The translations under genes were made by a program, and so were the position numbers. Of a stretch of DNA of 64,000 bases, positions 1-9,700 are shown one piece after another (the first letter of the stretch is position 1; each line of letters starts with the position of its first letter). Origin of the DNA: an uncultured Clostridia bacterium (GTDB taxonomy: Bacteria > Bacillota > Clostridia > Oscillospirales > Oscillospiraceae); contig CAMEER010000002.1 in NCBI GenBank assembly GCA_945915065.1, forward strand, positions 41,263 to 105,262. Direction: 5' to 3'. The notes under the pieces were generated by a model that was not told where the DNA came from, searched no databases, and was given only the letters and a program-made list of their open reading frames with translations.

Positions 1-212
1 TCGCCCCGGGGCACCTTCATGGCCTCGCGGGTGCAAAAGCCCATGTCCACACAGTTGCAGCGGCCACGGGGCGCGCCGTTATAGCCGGTGGAGATGATCT
101 CGTCATTCTTGACGATGATGGCGCCGAACACACGCCGCAGGCAGGTGGCCCGCTCCAGCACAGTCTCGGCGATATTCAGATAGTAGTTCTCTTTACTGAC
201 GCGATGCTCCAT
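1..212 (-). CDS. dCMP deaminase family protein, C-terminus cut by window edge
   Basis: Reverse complement reads MEHRVSKENYYLNIAETVLERATCLRRVFGAIIVKNDEIISTGYNGAPRGRCNCVDMGFCTREAMKVPRG, resembling ComEB/dCMP deaminase N-terminus. Confidence 0.85.
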   Translation of the reverse strand, partial: MEHRVSKENYYLNIAETVLERATCLRRVFGAIIVKNDEIISTGYNGAPRGRCNCVDMGFCTREAMKVPRG

Positions 213-398
213 AGTATTTCTCCTTGCAACGGTATTCTTCACTTTATCTGATTATATCGTTTTTTTCCGGGTGGTTCAATGGTAAGGAAATGAAACGTTT
301 CCCGCGATTTTCACAAAATTTTACCGCATTTTTTGAAGGAAACGTAGAAATGCGGTGTTTTTTGTAAAAAGCCGCGGCATATGCCGCGGCTTTTCAGA

Positions 399-1544
399 TC
401 AGCTCTTATTCAGTTTATACAGATTTTTGTCGGCGGCAAAGTTGGTCAGCTCATACAGCACCAGCACGTCGGTGGCCCCATCCGCCAGCGGCTGCACGCT
501 CTCCCGGAAGTACCGCAAATCCAGCACTGTGATGGTGTCATAGTCTTTCACTAAAAAGGGCAGGAAGCTGTTGGCGAAGCTGTCCTTTACCACCAGAAGG
601 GACTTGCCGGTGGCAGCGCCGGTGTCGATGACCACCTTGGCGTAGTTGCCGCCCATGAATACCTTATAGTGATCCTTCTCCTCCAGCGCCGTCATGTCAT
701 ACAGGCTGCCGGACACAGTACCGTCGCAGTCCATGGAGCGGATGGCGGCGTCAGAGGCGATGGTCACCCGGTCATAGGGGCTATCCGGCAGCAGCACCGC
801 GGAGTACAGCGTACCACGGAAGCAAGTGCTGGCCGTTTCCAGCTGCCAGTCCTGCCGCTCATGTCCGGTGGCGGCGCACCACGCGCCGTAGGCGGTCAGC
901 GCGCCCTGTGTGGTCCAGTGGTGGTCGGTGCGGTAGTACATCTCCGCCGCGTCGGGAGTCAGGGCGGCACGCAGATCGATGGCCTCCGCCGCGAAGTCAG
1001 CCAGCAGCGTGTCAAAGCAGCTCTCCGCGTCAAACAGCGGCGCGTTGGCCGGCAGATCATCCCGCAGCAGATACGCCGGAGTGGGCACCATCATCATGCG
1101 GCAGTCCTTGTCGGCGTTGGCATCGAAAAACGTGCGCACCTGCGCCAGATTCTTCTCATACTGGGCGGTATCAAAGGTGTCAGGCGTGACCTTTGCAAAA
1201 TAGCGGCCGTCACGTCCCAGCCAGGTGTCGTTGACCTCCCGCCGTCCCGCTGCCCGCTGCACCACTGAAGCGGACTCCATCCACATGTCCCGCAGCGCGA
1301 TCTGGTCGGCGGTGTAATCCTCCGCCTTTTTGGTGAAGGTGCCGTCCATCAGCGTCGTCCACGTCAGCTCCGGCCTCTGCTGGAGATAGCGGTTTTCGTT
1401 GGGGGAAAACGCCCGGTCCGGCGTCAGAAGCGACGCGGCGGACAGCCCCACCAGCACCAGCGCAATGGCCAGCAGCGGGGCCAGCTCCCGGCGCTGGTGT
1501 TCACGTTTCATCAGGCGGGCGCCGCCCTTATCGAGTTGACTCAT
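399..1544 (-). CDS. DHHW-motif (AlgJ/AlgX-like) acetyltransferase-associated protein
   Basis: ORF with N-terminal TM and YYRTDHHWTTQGA motif, next to an MBOAT gene; ATG at 1544 preferred, upstream TTG at 1550 possible. Confidence 0.85.
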   Translation of the reverse strand: MSQLDKGGARLMKREHQRRELAPLLAIALVLVGLSAASLLTPDRAFSPNENRYLQQRPELTWTTLMDGTFTKKAEDYTADQIALRDMWMESASVVQRAAGRREVNDTWLGRDGRYFAKVTPDTFDTAQYEKNLAQVRTFFDANADKDCRMMMVPTPAYLLRDDLPANAPLFDAESCFDTLLADFAAEAIDLRAALTPDAAEMYYRTDHHWTTQGALTAYGAWCAATGHERQDWQLETASTCFRGTLYSAVLLPDSPYDRVTIASDAAIRSMDCDGTVSGSLYDMTALEEKDHYKVFMGGNYAKVVIDTGAATGKSLLVVKDSFANSFLPFLVKDYDTITVLDLRYFRESVQPLADGATDVLVLYELTNFAADKNLYKLNKS

Positions 1545-1574
1545 AGGCAAATGACCTCCCTTGCATCACGGTCA

Positions 1575-2975
1575 TCAGAAGCGGAAATACAAAAACGGAT
1601 TGTAGCTGTCGCCCACCAGAAAGGCGATGGACAGCAGCAGCAGTACCACCACGCCCACGGTGCGCAGCGTCACGGCGGCGGTATCGGACAGCCGCGCTTC
1701 CACACGGTTCCACAGCCGCAGGGGACCGGTGGTGCAGCCGATGGCGGCCAGCACCAGCAGCACGGCGTTGGACCGCAGCAGGTACAGCGCCGTCCCGTCG
1801 GCAAACGTGGCGGTAAACATGGCGGAGAGGTACTGTCCCAGCTGGCCGAAATCGGTGATGGCGAACAGCACCCAGCCCATGATAAAGCACACTATGGTGT
1901 AGAGATGGCCCACGAACCGGGGAGTCTTGTCCAGCCACCGCAGCAAAAACAGCTTTTCCAGGATCAGCAGCACCGCGTAGTACATGCCCCACAGCACGAA
2001 GTTCCAGCTGGCCCCGTGCCACAGGCCCGTCAGGAACCAGACGATGGCCAGATTCAGGATCTGCCGCGCCTTGCCATGGCGGTTGCCGCCCAGCGGGATA
2101 TAGACGTATTCCCGGAACCAGGTGGACAGGCTGATGTGCCAGCGCCGCCAGAATTCCGTCACGGTGCGGGACTCGTAGGGATGCTCAAAGTTTTCCAGAA
2201 AATGGAAACCGAACAAATGACCCAGGCCGATGGCCATATCGGAATAGCCGGAGAAATCGAAATAGATCTGGAAGGTGAAGGCGATGGCGCCCAGCCACGC
2301 CGTTGCGGCGGAGGGGGCGGACATGGCAGCGATCTCCTCCCACAGGGCGCCCACCTGATTGGCGATCAGCACCTTTTTGGCCAGGCCCACCACGAAGCGC
2401 TGCATGCCCCGGCTGGCCTCGAACACGCTCTCCCGGCGGAACATAAGCTCATGCTCCACCGTCTTGTACTGGACGATGGGGCCGGCGATCAGCTGGGGGA
2501 ACAGGGTAACGTAGGCGCCCACGTTGAGAATATTGCGCTGGGGCCTGACGATGCCGCGGTACACGTCGATGGTGTAGGACATGGTCTGGAAGGTATAGAA
2601 GCTGATGCCGATGGGCAGGGAAAGCCCCAGTGCCGGGATCCCGGCGGACAGGAGGCTGTTGATGTTGTCGATGGCGAAATCCGTGTACTTGAAGAAGCCC
2701 AGGATCCCCAGATTGCCCACAATATCCACGATCAGCACCGCCTTGGCGGCCTTTTCCCGGCCGGTGGTCCGGAAATGGCCGATGAACCGGGCGTTGGTGT
2801 AGTCAAAGACCGTGGAGAACAGCATGATGAGAACATACTTCGGCTCGCCCCAGCCGTAAAAGACAAGGCTGGCCAGAAGCAGCACGGTATTGCGGGCCCG
2901 GCGGGGACACAGGAAATAGACGGCCGCCGTCAGGGGCAGAAAGAGCAGCAAAAAGACGGTACTGCTGAAGACCAT
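1575..2975 (-). CDS. MBOAT family O-acyltransferase (AlgI/DltB-like)
   Basis: Multi-TM, FPQLIAGPIVQYK, FWRRWHISLSTWFREYVYIPLGGNR, WHGASWNFVLWG motifs; SD AAAGGAG. Confidence 0.95.
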   Translation of the reverse strand: MVFSSTVFLLLFLPLTAAVYFLCPRRARNTVLLLASLVFYGWGEPKYVLIMLFSTVFDYTNARFIGHFRTTGREKAAKAVLIVDIVGNLGILGFFKYTDFAIDNINSLLSAGIPALGLSLPIGISFYTFQTMSYTIDVYRGIVRPQRNILNVGAYVTLFPQLIAGPIVQYKTVEHELMFRRESVFEASRGMQRFVVGLAKKVLIANQVGALWEEIAAMSAPSAATAWLGAIAFTFQIYFDFSGYSDMAIGLGHLFGFHFLENFEHPYESRTVTEFWRRWHISLSTWFREYVYIPLGGNRHGKARQILNLAIVWFLTGLWHGASWNFVLWGMYYAVLLILEKLFLLRWLDKTPRFVGHLYTIVCFIMGWVLFAITDFGQLGQYLSAMFTATFADGTALYLLRSNAVLLVLAAIGCTTGPLRLWNRVEARLSDTAAVTLRTVGVVVLLLLSIAFLVGDSYNPFLYFRF

Positions 2976-3070
2976 AATGCGTTCTCCTTTGGGTCATTAA
3001 CGGTTTGTTTACGGCTCTCTTTCCGGAAAGTGGGACAGAGCGGCGCTCTGTCCCACATCGACGGATAAGC

Positions 3071-4213
3071 TCAGATCACGTTGTGCAGATAGCCCACCAG
3101 CGCGGTGGAGCGGATGGCGGAGAGATTATTGACGAACAGCACTTCCTGCACGTTGTTCTGTACGGCAAAGTCGCTGATGCTGCCCTTCCAGTACCGGTAG
3201 TCAAGGACGTAAATCGTCTGATAGTGATCCGTCAGGAAGGGAACAAAGGCGTTGCCGAAGGACTCCTTCACGACAATGCAGCGGGAGCCGTCGGTCACAT
3301 CGGGGTTGTTGATGATGGAGTAGGCGTTGTCGCCGGTGATGAACGCGCCGTATTTCAGGCTGGCCGGGGCGCTGGACTCATCGTAGATGATCTTGCCGCG
3401 GGTCAGCTGGGCGTTCTCACTGTCGCCGTAATCCAGCGTGGCCTCCGTGCTCAGGGGGTGATAGGCCACCACCGTGTCGGGATTGGCGCCCATGTCGGCA
3501 TTGTTGTTGGAATCACGGTAGAAAGTGCCCAGGAAGCCGTCGTACTCGTCGACGGTGTAACCCTCCAGCGGATTGGCGGCGATGCCCTTTGCCTTGCAGA
3601 ACTGCTCGTAGGCGTAATAGGCGCCGGTCGCCGTCCAGTGATGGTCCGTGCGGAAATAGAGATACTCGGCGCGGTGGGCCAGCAGCGCGTCATACAACGC
3701 CACGGACTTCACATTGCCGTTCATATAGCCGATGATCTTCTGCTCGGCCTCCTTCTGGTCGCCGAACACATCCTTGCCGTACAGCTCGTCCGGCAGACAG
3801 ACGCCGGAGCTGAGGGGGATGGGCAGCATATACACGTTGGCCTTGCCCGCCAGCTTGTCCGCCACAGCGTTCACGTTGTCGGCGTACTTCTTCGCGGTAC
3901 TGTCCACATAGCTGTACATCTCATAGCCGGTGTCGCCCACCCGGTATACGGCATCGTACTGCTGCTGATCGCCCTTGAGCTCGATCCGCTGATATGTGGG
4001 AGTGGGGTCCGCAGACGGGTCGGGATCGTCTGTGCTGTTGTCGCCGTTGTTGGTGCTGTCGGATGTAGGGGGAGTATCGGTATCGTCAGCCGGAGGCGTT
4101 TTGTCCTTCACCAGATTGATGACGATCAGCACCACGGCGGCGATGGCCACCACCAGCGCGATCAGCAGCATCAAAGGCGAAACGCCACGGCGGCGGCCTC
4201 TGTAACGACTCAT
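3071..4213 (-). CDS. DHHW-motif protein, second copy
   Basis: YFRTDHHWTATGAYYAYEQFC motif, N-terminal TM, KESFGNAFVPFL block shared in form with the first DHHW protein. Confidence 0.85.
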   Translation of the reverse strand: MSRYRGRRRGVSPLMLLIALVVAIAAVVLIVINLVKDKTPPADDTDTPPTSDSTNNGDNSTDDPDPSADPTPTYQRIELKGDQQQYDAVYRVGDTGYEMYSYVDSTAKKYADNVNAVADKLAGKANVYMLPIPLSSGVCLPDELYGKDVFGDQKEAEQKIIGYMNGNVKSVALYDALLAHRAEYLYFRTDHHWTATGAYYAYEQFCKAKGIAANPLEGYTVDEYDGFLGTFYRDSNNNADMGANPDTVVAYHPLSTEATLDYGDSENAQLTRGKIIYDESSAPASLKYGAFITGDNAYSIINNPDVTDGSRCIVVKESFGNAFVPFLTDHYQTIYVLDYRYWKGSISDFAVQNNVQEVLFVNNLSAIRSTALVGYLHNVI

Positions 4214-4668
4214 TTCAGGTAGCCCTCCACAATGGCGGTGGCGGCGGCGGTGTCATCGCTGACACACAGCACCACCACAGCGCCGGACTGACGCAGCAGC
4301 GCGCCGTCAAGGCGGGCTTCCTCGCCGGGCTGATAGAGATTGGCCTCCCGCTTCAGGTCATCCAGATAGGTCTGGGTGTTGGCATACAGCGTTTTGGCGT
4401 CGTCGGCGCTGGCGCACTGGGCCACCACGACCATGTCATAGGCGCTGCCGTCGGCGATATAGCCGGCGATAGTGGTTCCCTCCGGCGGATCCAGCTTATA
4501 CTCCAGATCCTCCACGGCGGAGGCGATCATACCGGTGCTGTAAGGCACGTTGTCCTTCAGGTCATCGGCCAGCTTCTGCACATCTACGGTCTTGCCGCTG
4601 TCGCCGCCGCAGGCCGCCAGCGCCAGCATCATCACAGCCGCCAGCAGGGCGGCGAAAATCTTTTTCAT
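4210..4668 (-). CDS. DUF4358-like lipoprotein
   Basis: Lipobox MMLALAACGGD; VVVAQCASADDAKTLYANTQTYLDD region; start trimmed to MKKIFAALL. Confidence 0.7.
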   Translation of the reverse strand: MKKIFAALLAAVMMLALAACGGDSGKTVDVQKLADDLKDNVPYSTGMIASAVEDLEYKLDPPEGTTIAGYIADGSAYDMVVVAQCASADDAKTLYANTQTYLDDLKREANLYQPGEEARLDGALLRQSGAVVVLCVSDDTAAATAIVEGYLK

Positions 4669-4860
4669 CCAGAATCCCTTCCTTTTGCATGCACCCCTCA
4701 GGCGGGGTGCGGTTTTTCTTTTGTCCCGGCGCATACTGCACCAGTGAACAACATCATACCACAAGTATAGACGGATTTGAAGAGCAATTTGTTGCAAGGG
4801 CAAAATTTTTTACATTCTGTTCACAGGGATAGTATGTGCCGGAAGGGCGGCGCTCTATAC

Positions 4861-4889
4861 AAAAACCGCCGCGGGAAAACCGCGGCGGT
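4861..4889 (-). terminator. Rho-independent terminator after the sortase gene
   Basis: accgccgcggttttcccgcggcggttttt on the minus strand. Confidence 0.85.
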
Positions 4890-4896
4890 CACCGGA

Positions 4897-5484
4897 TCAT
4901 TCGATTGTTTCGGCCCACCGGCAGAATACGGCCACGCGGGCCTTGCCTCCGGGCGTACAGGTATACAGCACCAGAGGATACTCGCTGCTGAACACGGAAG
5001 AAACATCCTCCGCGTCCTCCGGCTCCAGCCGGCGAATCTCTTCAACGGCATAACGGTATACCGTTCCCTCCATATCCGTGAAGATGACGGAAGCGCCGGG
5101 CGGCAGGCGGTCCAGATAGCCGAAATGGCTCTTGTAGTTGTGGGCGGCAATCACCAGGTCACCGTCTGGAGCGGCGCCGGACTGACGGCAGGGCGCCGCT
5201 TTCAGCCGGTCGTAGCTCCACTGGTCGATGACCGGCAGCTCCAGCGACAGATCGGGGATGGCGATCACACCGGCGTAGTCATAGGTGATCTCCTCAACAG
5301 GCTCCTCCTGTGGCTCCTCCAGGTCGGCGTTGGCAGATATAGCGGAACGCGCGTCCTCCAGCAGGCTCTCGGCTTCCTGCCCGGCACGGCGATCCTCACC
5401 GCGGTTATAGAGGAAAAGGAGCAGTGCTGCAAGTATCAGCACTGCTCCCAGGGAGATCAGGATAACGCCTGATTTTTTAGGCAT
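4897..5484 (-). CDS. sortase
   Basis: VIAAHNYKSHFGYLDRL (His) and LVLYTCTPGGKARVAVFCRW (TxTC...R) catalytic motifs; N-terminal TM. Confidence 0.9.
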   Translation of the reverse strand: MPKKSGVILISLGAVLILAALLLFLYNRGEDRRAGQEAESLLEDARSAISANADLEEPQEEPVEEITYDYAGVIAIPDLSLELPVIDQWSYDRLKAAPCRQSGAAPDGDLVIAAHNYKSHFGYLDRLPPGASVIFTDMEGTVYRYAVEEIRRLEPEDAEDVSSVFSSEYPLVLYTCTPGGKARVAVFCRWAETIE

Positions 5485-6199
5485 TGCCGTGTCTCTTTTT
5501 CCGGAGGATGACCCAGCCGAGAGCGATCAGAACCCCACCGGCCGCCGCCAGTACGGCGATGGGCCAGTTCAGCTGACCGGTCTGGATCAGCGTGCCGGGG
5601 GTGACGGTGGGTTTGCCGCCGCCGGAGGTGTACTCCTCGGCGGTGAACTTCCAGTCCACCTCGCCCAGACGGTTGGCGAAGTCGTTGTCCAGTTCCAGAG
5701 GAACGGTCAATTCCACCGTCAGCGTGGCGGTTTCGCCCTTGCGGAAGGTTCCCAGCAGCTTGGGCTCTGCCAGACCGTCCAGCTCATCGGGAGAGGCCTC
5801 GTAAATCAACTCTGTGCCGTTCCAGACCTTCATGGAGAGCCGGGAGAGGAACTCCGTCATGGTGGCGACGGTCTCGACGGTTTCGGCCACAGGGGGATTC
5901 TTCTTCTCGCCGTGAGCCAACGCCTGTATGTACAGCTTCACATAGCGGCTGCGGGAGGTGGCGGTCTCGTTTTTGAATGTGATGGTCTCGGTCAGCGTGT
6001 CGCCAGGCATCACACCCTTGAACTTGCCGAACAGGTCGGTGGTGGTAAATTCTTTGGTCTTGGGGGCGATGAACAGCTTATTCCTGCCCTTGTAGACGAT
6101 GTCCGCGGTGGGATCGGCGGCAAAGGCGGAGACGGACAGGCTCAGCGCCGTCACCAGCGCCAGCAGGAGGGAAAGCATCGTTTTACATGTCTTTTTCAT
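5477..6199 (-). CDS. TasA/camelysin-like surface protein with LPxTG-like (LIQTG) sorting signal
   Basis: Sec signal peptide ending AFA; C-terminal LIQTGQLNWPIAVLAAAGGVLIALGWVILRKKRHGNA; overlaps the sortase gene by 8 nt. Confidence 0.8.
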   Translation of the reverse strand: MKKTCKTMLSLLLALVTALSLSVSAFAADPTADIVYKGRNKLFIAPKTKEFTTTDLFGKFKGVMPGDTLTETITFKNETATSRSRYVKLYIQALAHGEKKNPPVAETVETVATMTEFLSRLSMKVWNGTELIYEASPDELDGLAEPKLLGTFRKGETATLTVELTVPLELDNDFANRLGEVDWKFTAEEYTSGGGKPTVTPGTLIQTGQLNWPIAVLAAAGGVLIALGWVILRKKRHGNA

Positions 6200-6213
6200 C
6201 GTTCCACCCTCCT

Positions 6214-6777
6214 TCAGTTACCGGACTGACTGGCAAGCGCACTGGGAACAACGCCCCAAGCATCTTTCACAGCCTCTTCAGGCACGCTCTGGATGGCCTC
6301 GGCGATGATCTCGATGACCTGCTTGCCGCCGTCGGCGTCTGTATAGGGGCTGCTTAGCGTAATCGTGTCAATTAAATTAGTTTCCGGCGTTTGACCGGGG
6401 GCCACAGGCCTGGTGTAGTAGTAATAGCCGTCATGCTCTACCCAGTTTGCACCGGGAGCAAATGGCGGGATCGTGGCCGTGCCGCCGATGTGCTGGCCTT
6501 GCTCGTTGACCCGGTAGGTCACCAGCTTGACACGGATGTAGGCGTCGATATCGCCGGTGTTGGTCACATTCACGCTGCGTTTGATGGTGCCGTCGAAGTC
6601 TTCCGTTACTGCACAGGAAACATGGGCGGGATCGAAGGTGTTGATGACGCCGTCCGTCTGAGCGGCGAGCCACGCCAGTGTGCCGCCGGCCACCGCCAGC
6701 AGCAGCACCAGCACGGAGGCCACCAGCACGAGGGAACGTTTCGCGCCGCTCCGGGCGTCTTTCTTTCCAAATTTCAT
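6214..6777 (-). CDS. SipW-dependent-type signal peptide exported protein
   Basis: SLVLVASVLVLLLAVAGGTLAWLAAQTDGVINTFDPAHVSC N-terminus; SD AAAGGAGG. Confidence 0.75.
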   Translation of the reverse strand: MKFGKKDARSGAKRSLVLVASVLVLLLAVAGGTLAWLAAQTDGVINTFDPAHVSCAVTEDFDGTIKRSVNVTNTGDIDAYIRVKLVTYRVNEQGQHIGGTATIPPFAPGANWVEHDGYYYYTRPVAPGQTPETNLIDTITLSSPYTDADGGKQVIEIIAEAIQSVPEEAVKDAWGVVPSALASQSGN

Positions 6778-6795
6778 GTTTCATGGCCTCCTTTC

Positions 6796-9700
6796 TCAAT
6801 GCTGAACGCCATAAACGTTCTCGACCACCGTGCTGAAGCCGTTGAGCCAGTAGGGCTTGCTCAGTCTGTTCGAGCAGGCGATCGTACCGGAAGCATTGGC
6901 CTTGCTCAGTGTCACCGCACTACCGTAACCCGGGGTAAACCTCCAGCTCCAGCCGGTATCTTCCCGAATGGTGTAGACGCCGATGGGCAGTTCGCAGATG
7001 GTCACGCTGCTGTTGCCCACGATGGTAACTTCCGTATATTTCACGCCATCTTTCAGCACATGGAATACATACGGCTCATTTACATTGCCGCCCGTCTTCT
7101 CAATGGTCAGCGTGCAGGTGCTGACATGGAGCCAGAACTTTCCATTTTCCGGAGCACCGCACTGCTTGCCGTCACAGTTCGTGTGCTTAAAGGTAGTCTT
7201 GCCGGTTACATCGGCGGTGCCGATCTTCACGGTCACGTCAACCGCCATATCCTGCTTGGTGTTGATTTTGCCGTCTGCAATCTTGGTGCTGTCCGGCGTG
7301 CAGTCAAGGGCCAGCGTGGGTTTCGCATTCAGCATTTGGACACCTTCGTCATCGTGCTTTTTGGTGCCGTCGGAGTTGACCCAGGTTTCTTCCGCAAGGT
7401 TTCCAGCAAAATCGGCCGGTGCATCGCCGCCGTACCAGACTTCGCTGTCCCGGAAGGTCAATTGCGGCCTGAACACATAGATGGTTCCCTCGCCGGTATC
7501 CGTTGCCTTCTGATCGCCGGAACTGCCCTGCGTTTTTGGGGCAACCGTCACCGTGACGGTATAGGTAATATCCTCCTGAATGTTTTCAAATGAGCCGCCG
7601 TTCCCTGTCGCGGCAGCGGAGATGGAAATGGTGACGTACTCCACCTGCCATGGCTCAAGGCCGTAGGGATGATCGGGGTCATTTGCTTTGCTGAAGTCAA
7701 TGTCGTAACCGCCGATCTTGACGGTCGCGCCCATTTTGACCGCATCCTCGGGAACTGTCTGCGAATAGTAAGCGCCAAGGTATACGTTGGCGTCGGGGAC
7801 GGTCACCGCAGGCTCAGCCAGCGGAACATCTACCACAGGCCGCTGGAAGGTCAGGACGGGCTCGGTGGCAGTGCTGTTTTCATAAACACCGGCGCTTGTG
7901 TTGGTGGCTACGCCGTTGCCGCCGAAGAAGCCGGGACGCGGCGTGACTTTGAAACGGATCACCAGCTTATTGCCGCAGTAGGATACACTCCCGTTTTCGG
8001 TGACTGTGCCCACATAGTTTTCGGCGAAGTCAAAGCCGGTGACGCTGATCTGGTTATCAGTAGTAACGGCACTGGAGGTATCTGTGCTGCCGATGGCAGC
8101 CGTTGCGCCCATGGCATCGGCGTTTTTCGTCCATTCATTCTCCGGGCCGTTGTATTTCCAAGTCTCCAGCGTAATATCGCTTGCCGTTGCGCCTTCGGGC
8201 AGGGTAAAAGCCGGGGCAACGATGTCCTTGATGACCGTCTCTTCGCTCAGCGTGGTGCCGGAACCGCCGGTCTCGATCTGGTCGCTGATCTGCTGGAAGA
8301 TGCTGTTCAGAGAATCCGCGTCGGCAGCAGAGAGGTAATAGCTATCACCACCGGCAGGATAGGTTGCAGTGCCATGTTTAGACGAATCGCTGTAGGATTG
8401 GGCGTTTTTATAGTTGGAGGAAAGCAGGTGCATAAATTTGTTGGGATCTGACACACCGTTTAAACTTACGTCAGGTGTACCATCAGCGCCGGAGAAAATG
8501 CCAACCGTATATACCGTTGCACCATAGCCATCATTTGCAGTAGATTGTTTTGCGATATATCCTTGAGATACAGCATTGTTCGCAACAGTGCTATTAACTG
8601 TCGTACCTGTACCGGGATAGCCATCCGTAAACACAATAATCACCCGGTTTCTGTTCTGTCCATTTGTAATCGGATTATTCTCAAAGATACCGTTTGCCAT
8701 CTCCATGCCTAAATTGGTGAAAGTACCACCGTAGGCATCGAGAGCACCAATAGAGCTCGTAATATTATTTTTTCCGGCCGCTGTATCCATGCTCTGCAGC
8801 GCGTTACCATACTGGCTTTGTGCTGAGGTGCCATATGTGTATTGCGTAGCGCCCACAAATACTTCTGTATTCTCATATTTATTTTGATTGTATTCGCCTC
8901 GGTTCCCGCTGGAAGCGAATCCCACGACAGCAATGCGGTGGTTGATATTATCCTCGGTGGTAGCGATTTCTCCGTCCTTACCGGCAGCCTTTTCCGCAAC
9001 AGCATTGGTAAAGCTGGTAACGGCGTTTTTCAGGGCTTGCAGGCGAGAGGAACAGGCTTCCCTCTTGTACTCGTAAAACTGAGTTCCCTCCTGGTTGTCG
9101 CTCGTTTTGGGTGTAATCTTATTCGCCGCAGTATGATTCGATGACCATTCGCTTGTATACCAACCGGCGCCGCCTTCGCATCCCCAGAAATAGCCGTGTG
9201 TGCCGCTACAATACTGAACGTCGGTATACTTATTACCGTTTTTTATATAATACGTATTATTCGTGTCGACCGAAGTTGTCGCAACATACGTATCATGATA
9301 ATCATTATAGCCATCCATCTCTTTGCCGCAGACGATACAGTAGTCCATCGAGCCGGACTGATCGAGGACGAGGATGATATCCGTGGGAATATCCGTTTTT
9401 TGCTCCGTGATGACCTTTTCGCCGGTGGCGTAGGCCTCCAGCGTGATGGTGTAGCTGCCGTCGCCGTTGGCTGTGGCGGTCTTATTGATGACCATGCCGT
9501 TGTCCGTGGCCGTATCATTGGCACGGGGAGTAGCGGAGAACGTCTTGGCCATGGCTCTGCGCTGAGGGACACCTGTCACAGGCGCAAGGAACGGCGCAAC
9601 GTTGGTGAAATTGACTGTGGGGGCGATAATCTCGCTCTCCACCGGCGCGTCGGACTGCTCAGCCGCGGGAATCGTCGTCTCATCCTCGGCCTTGGGCTCC

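Noticed and set aside
4691-4717. gcacccc...ggggtgc hairpin upstream of the DUF4358 gene as an independent terminator
   Set aside because: On the plus strand there is no upstream gene to terminate and on the minus strand it lies in the 5' leader; left as an unassigned leader hairpin
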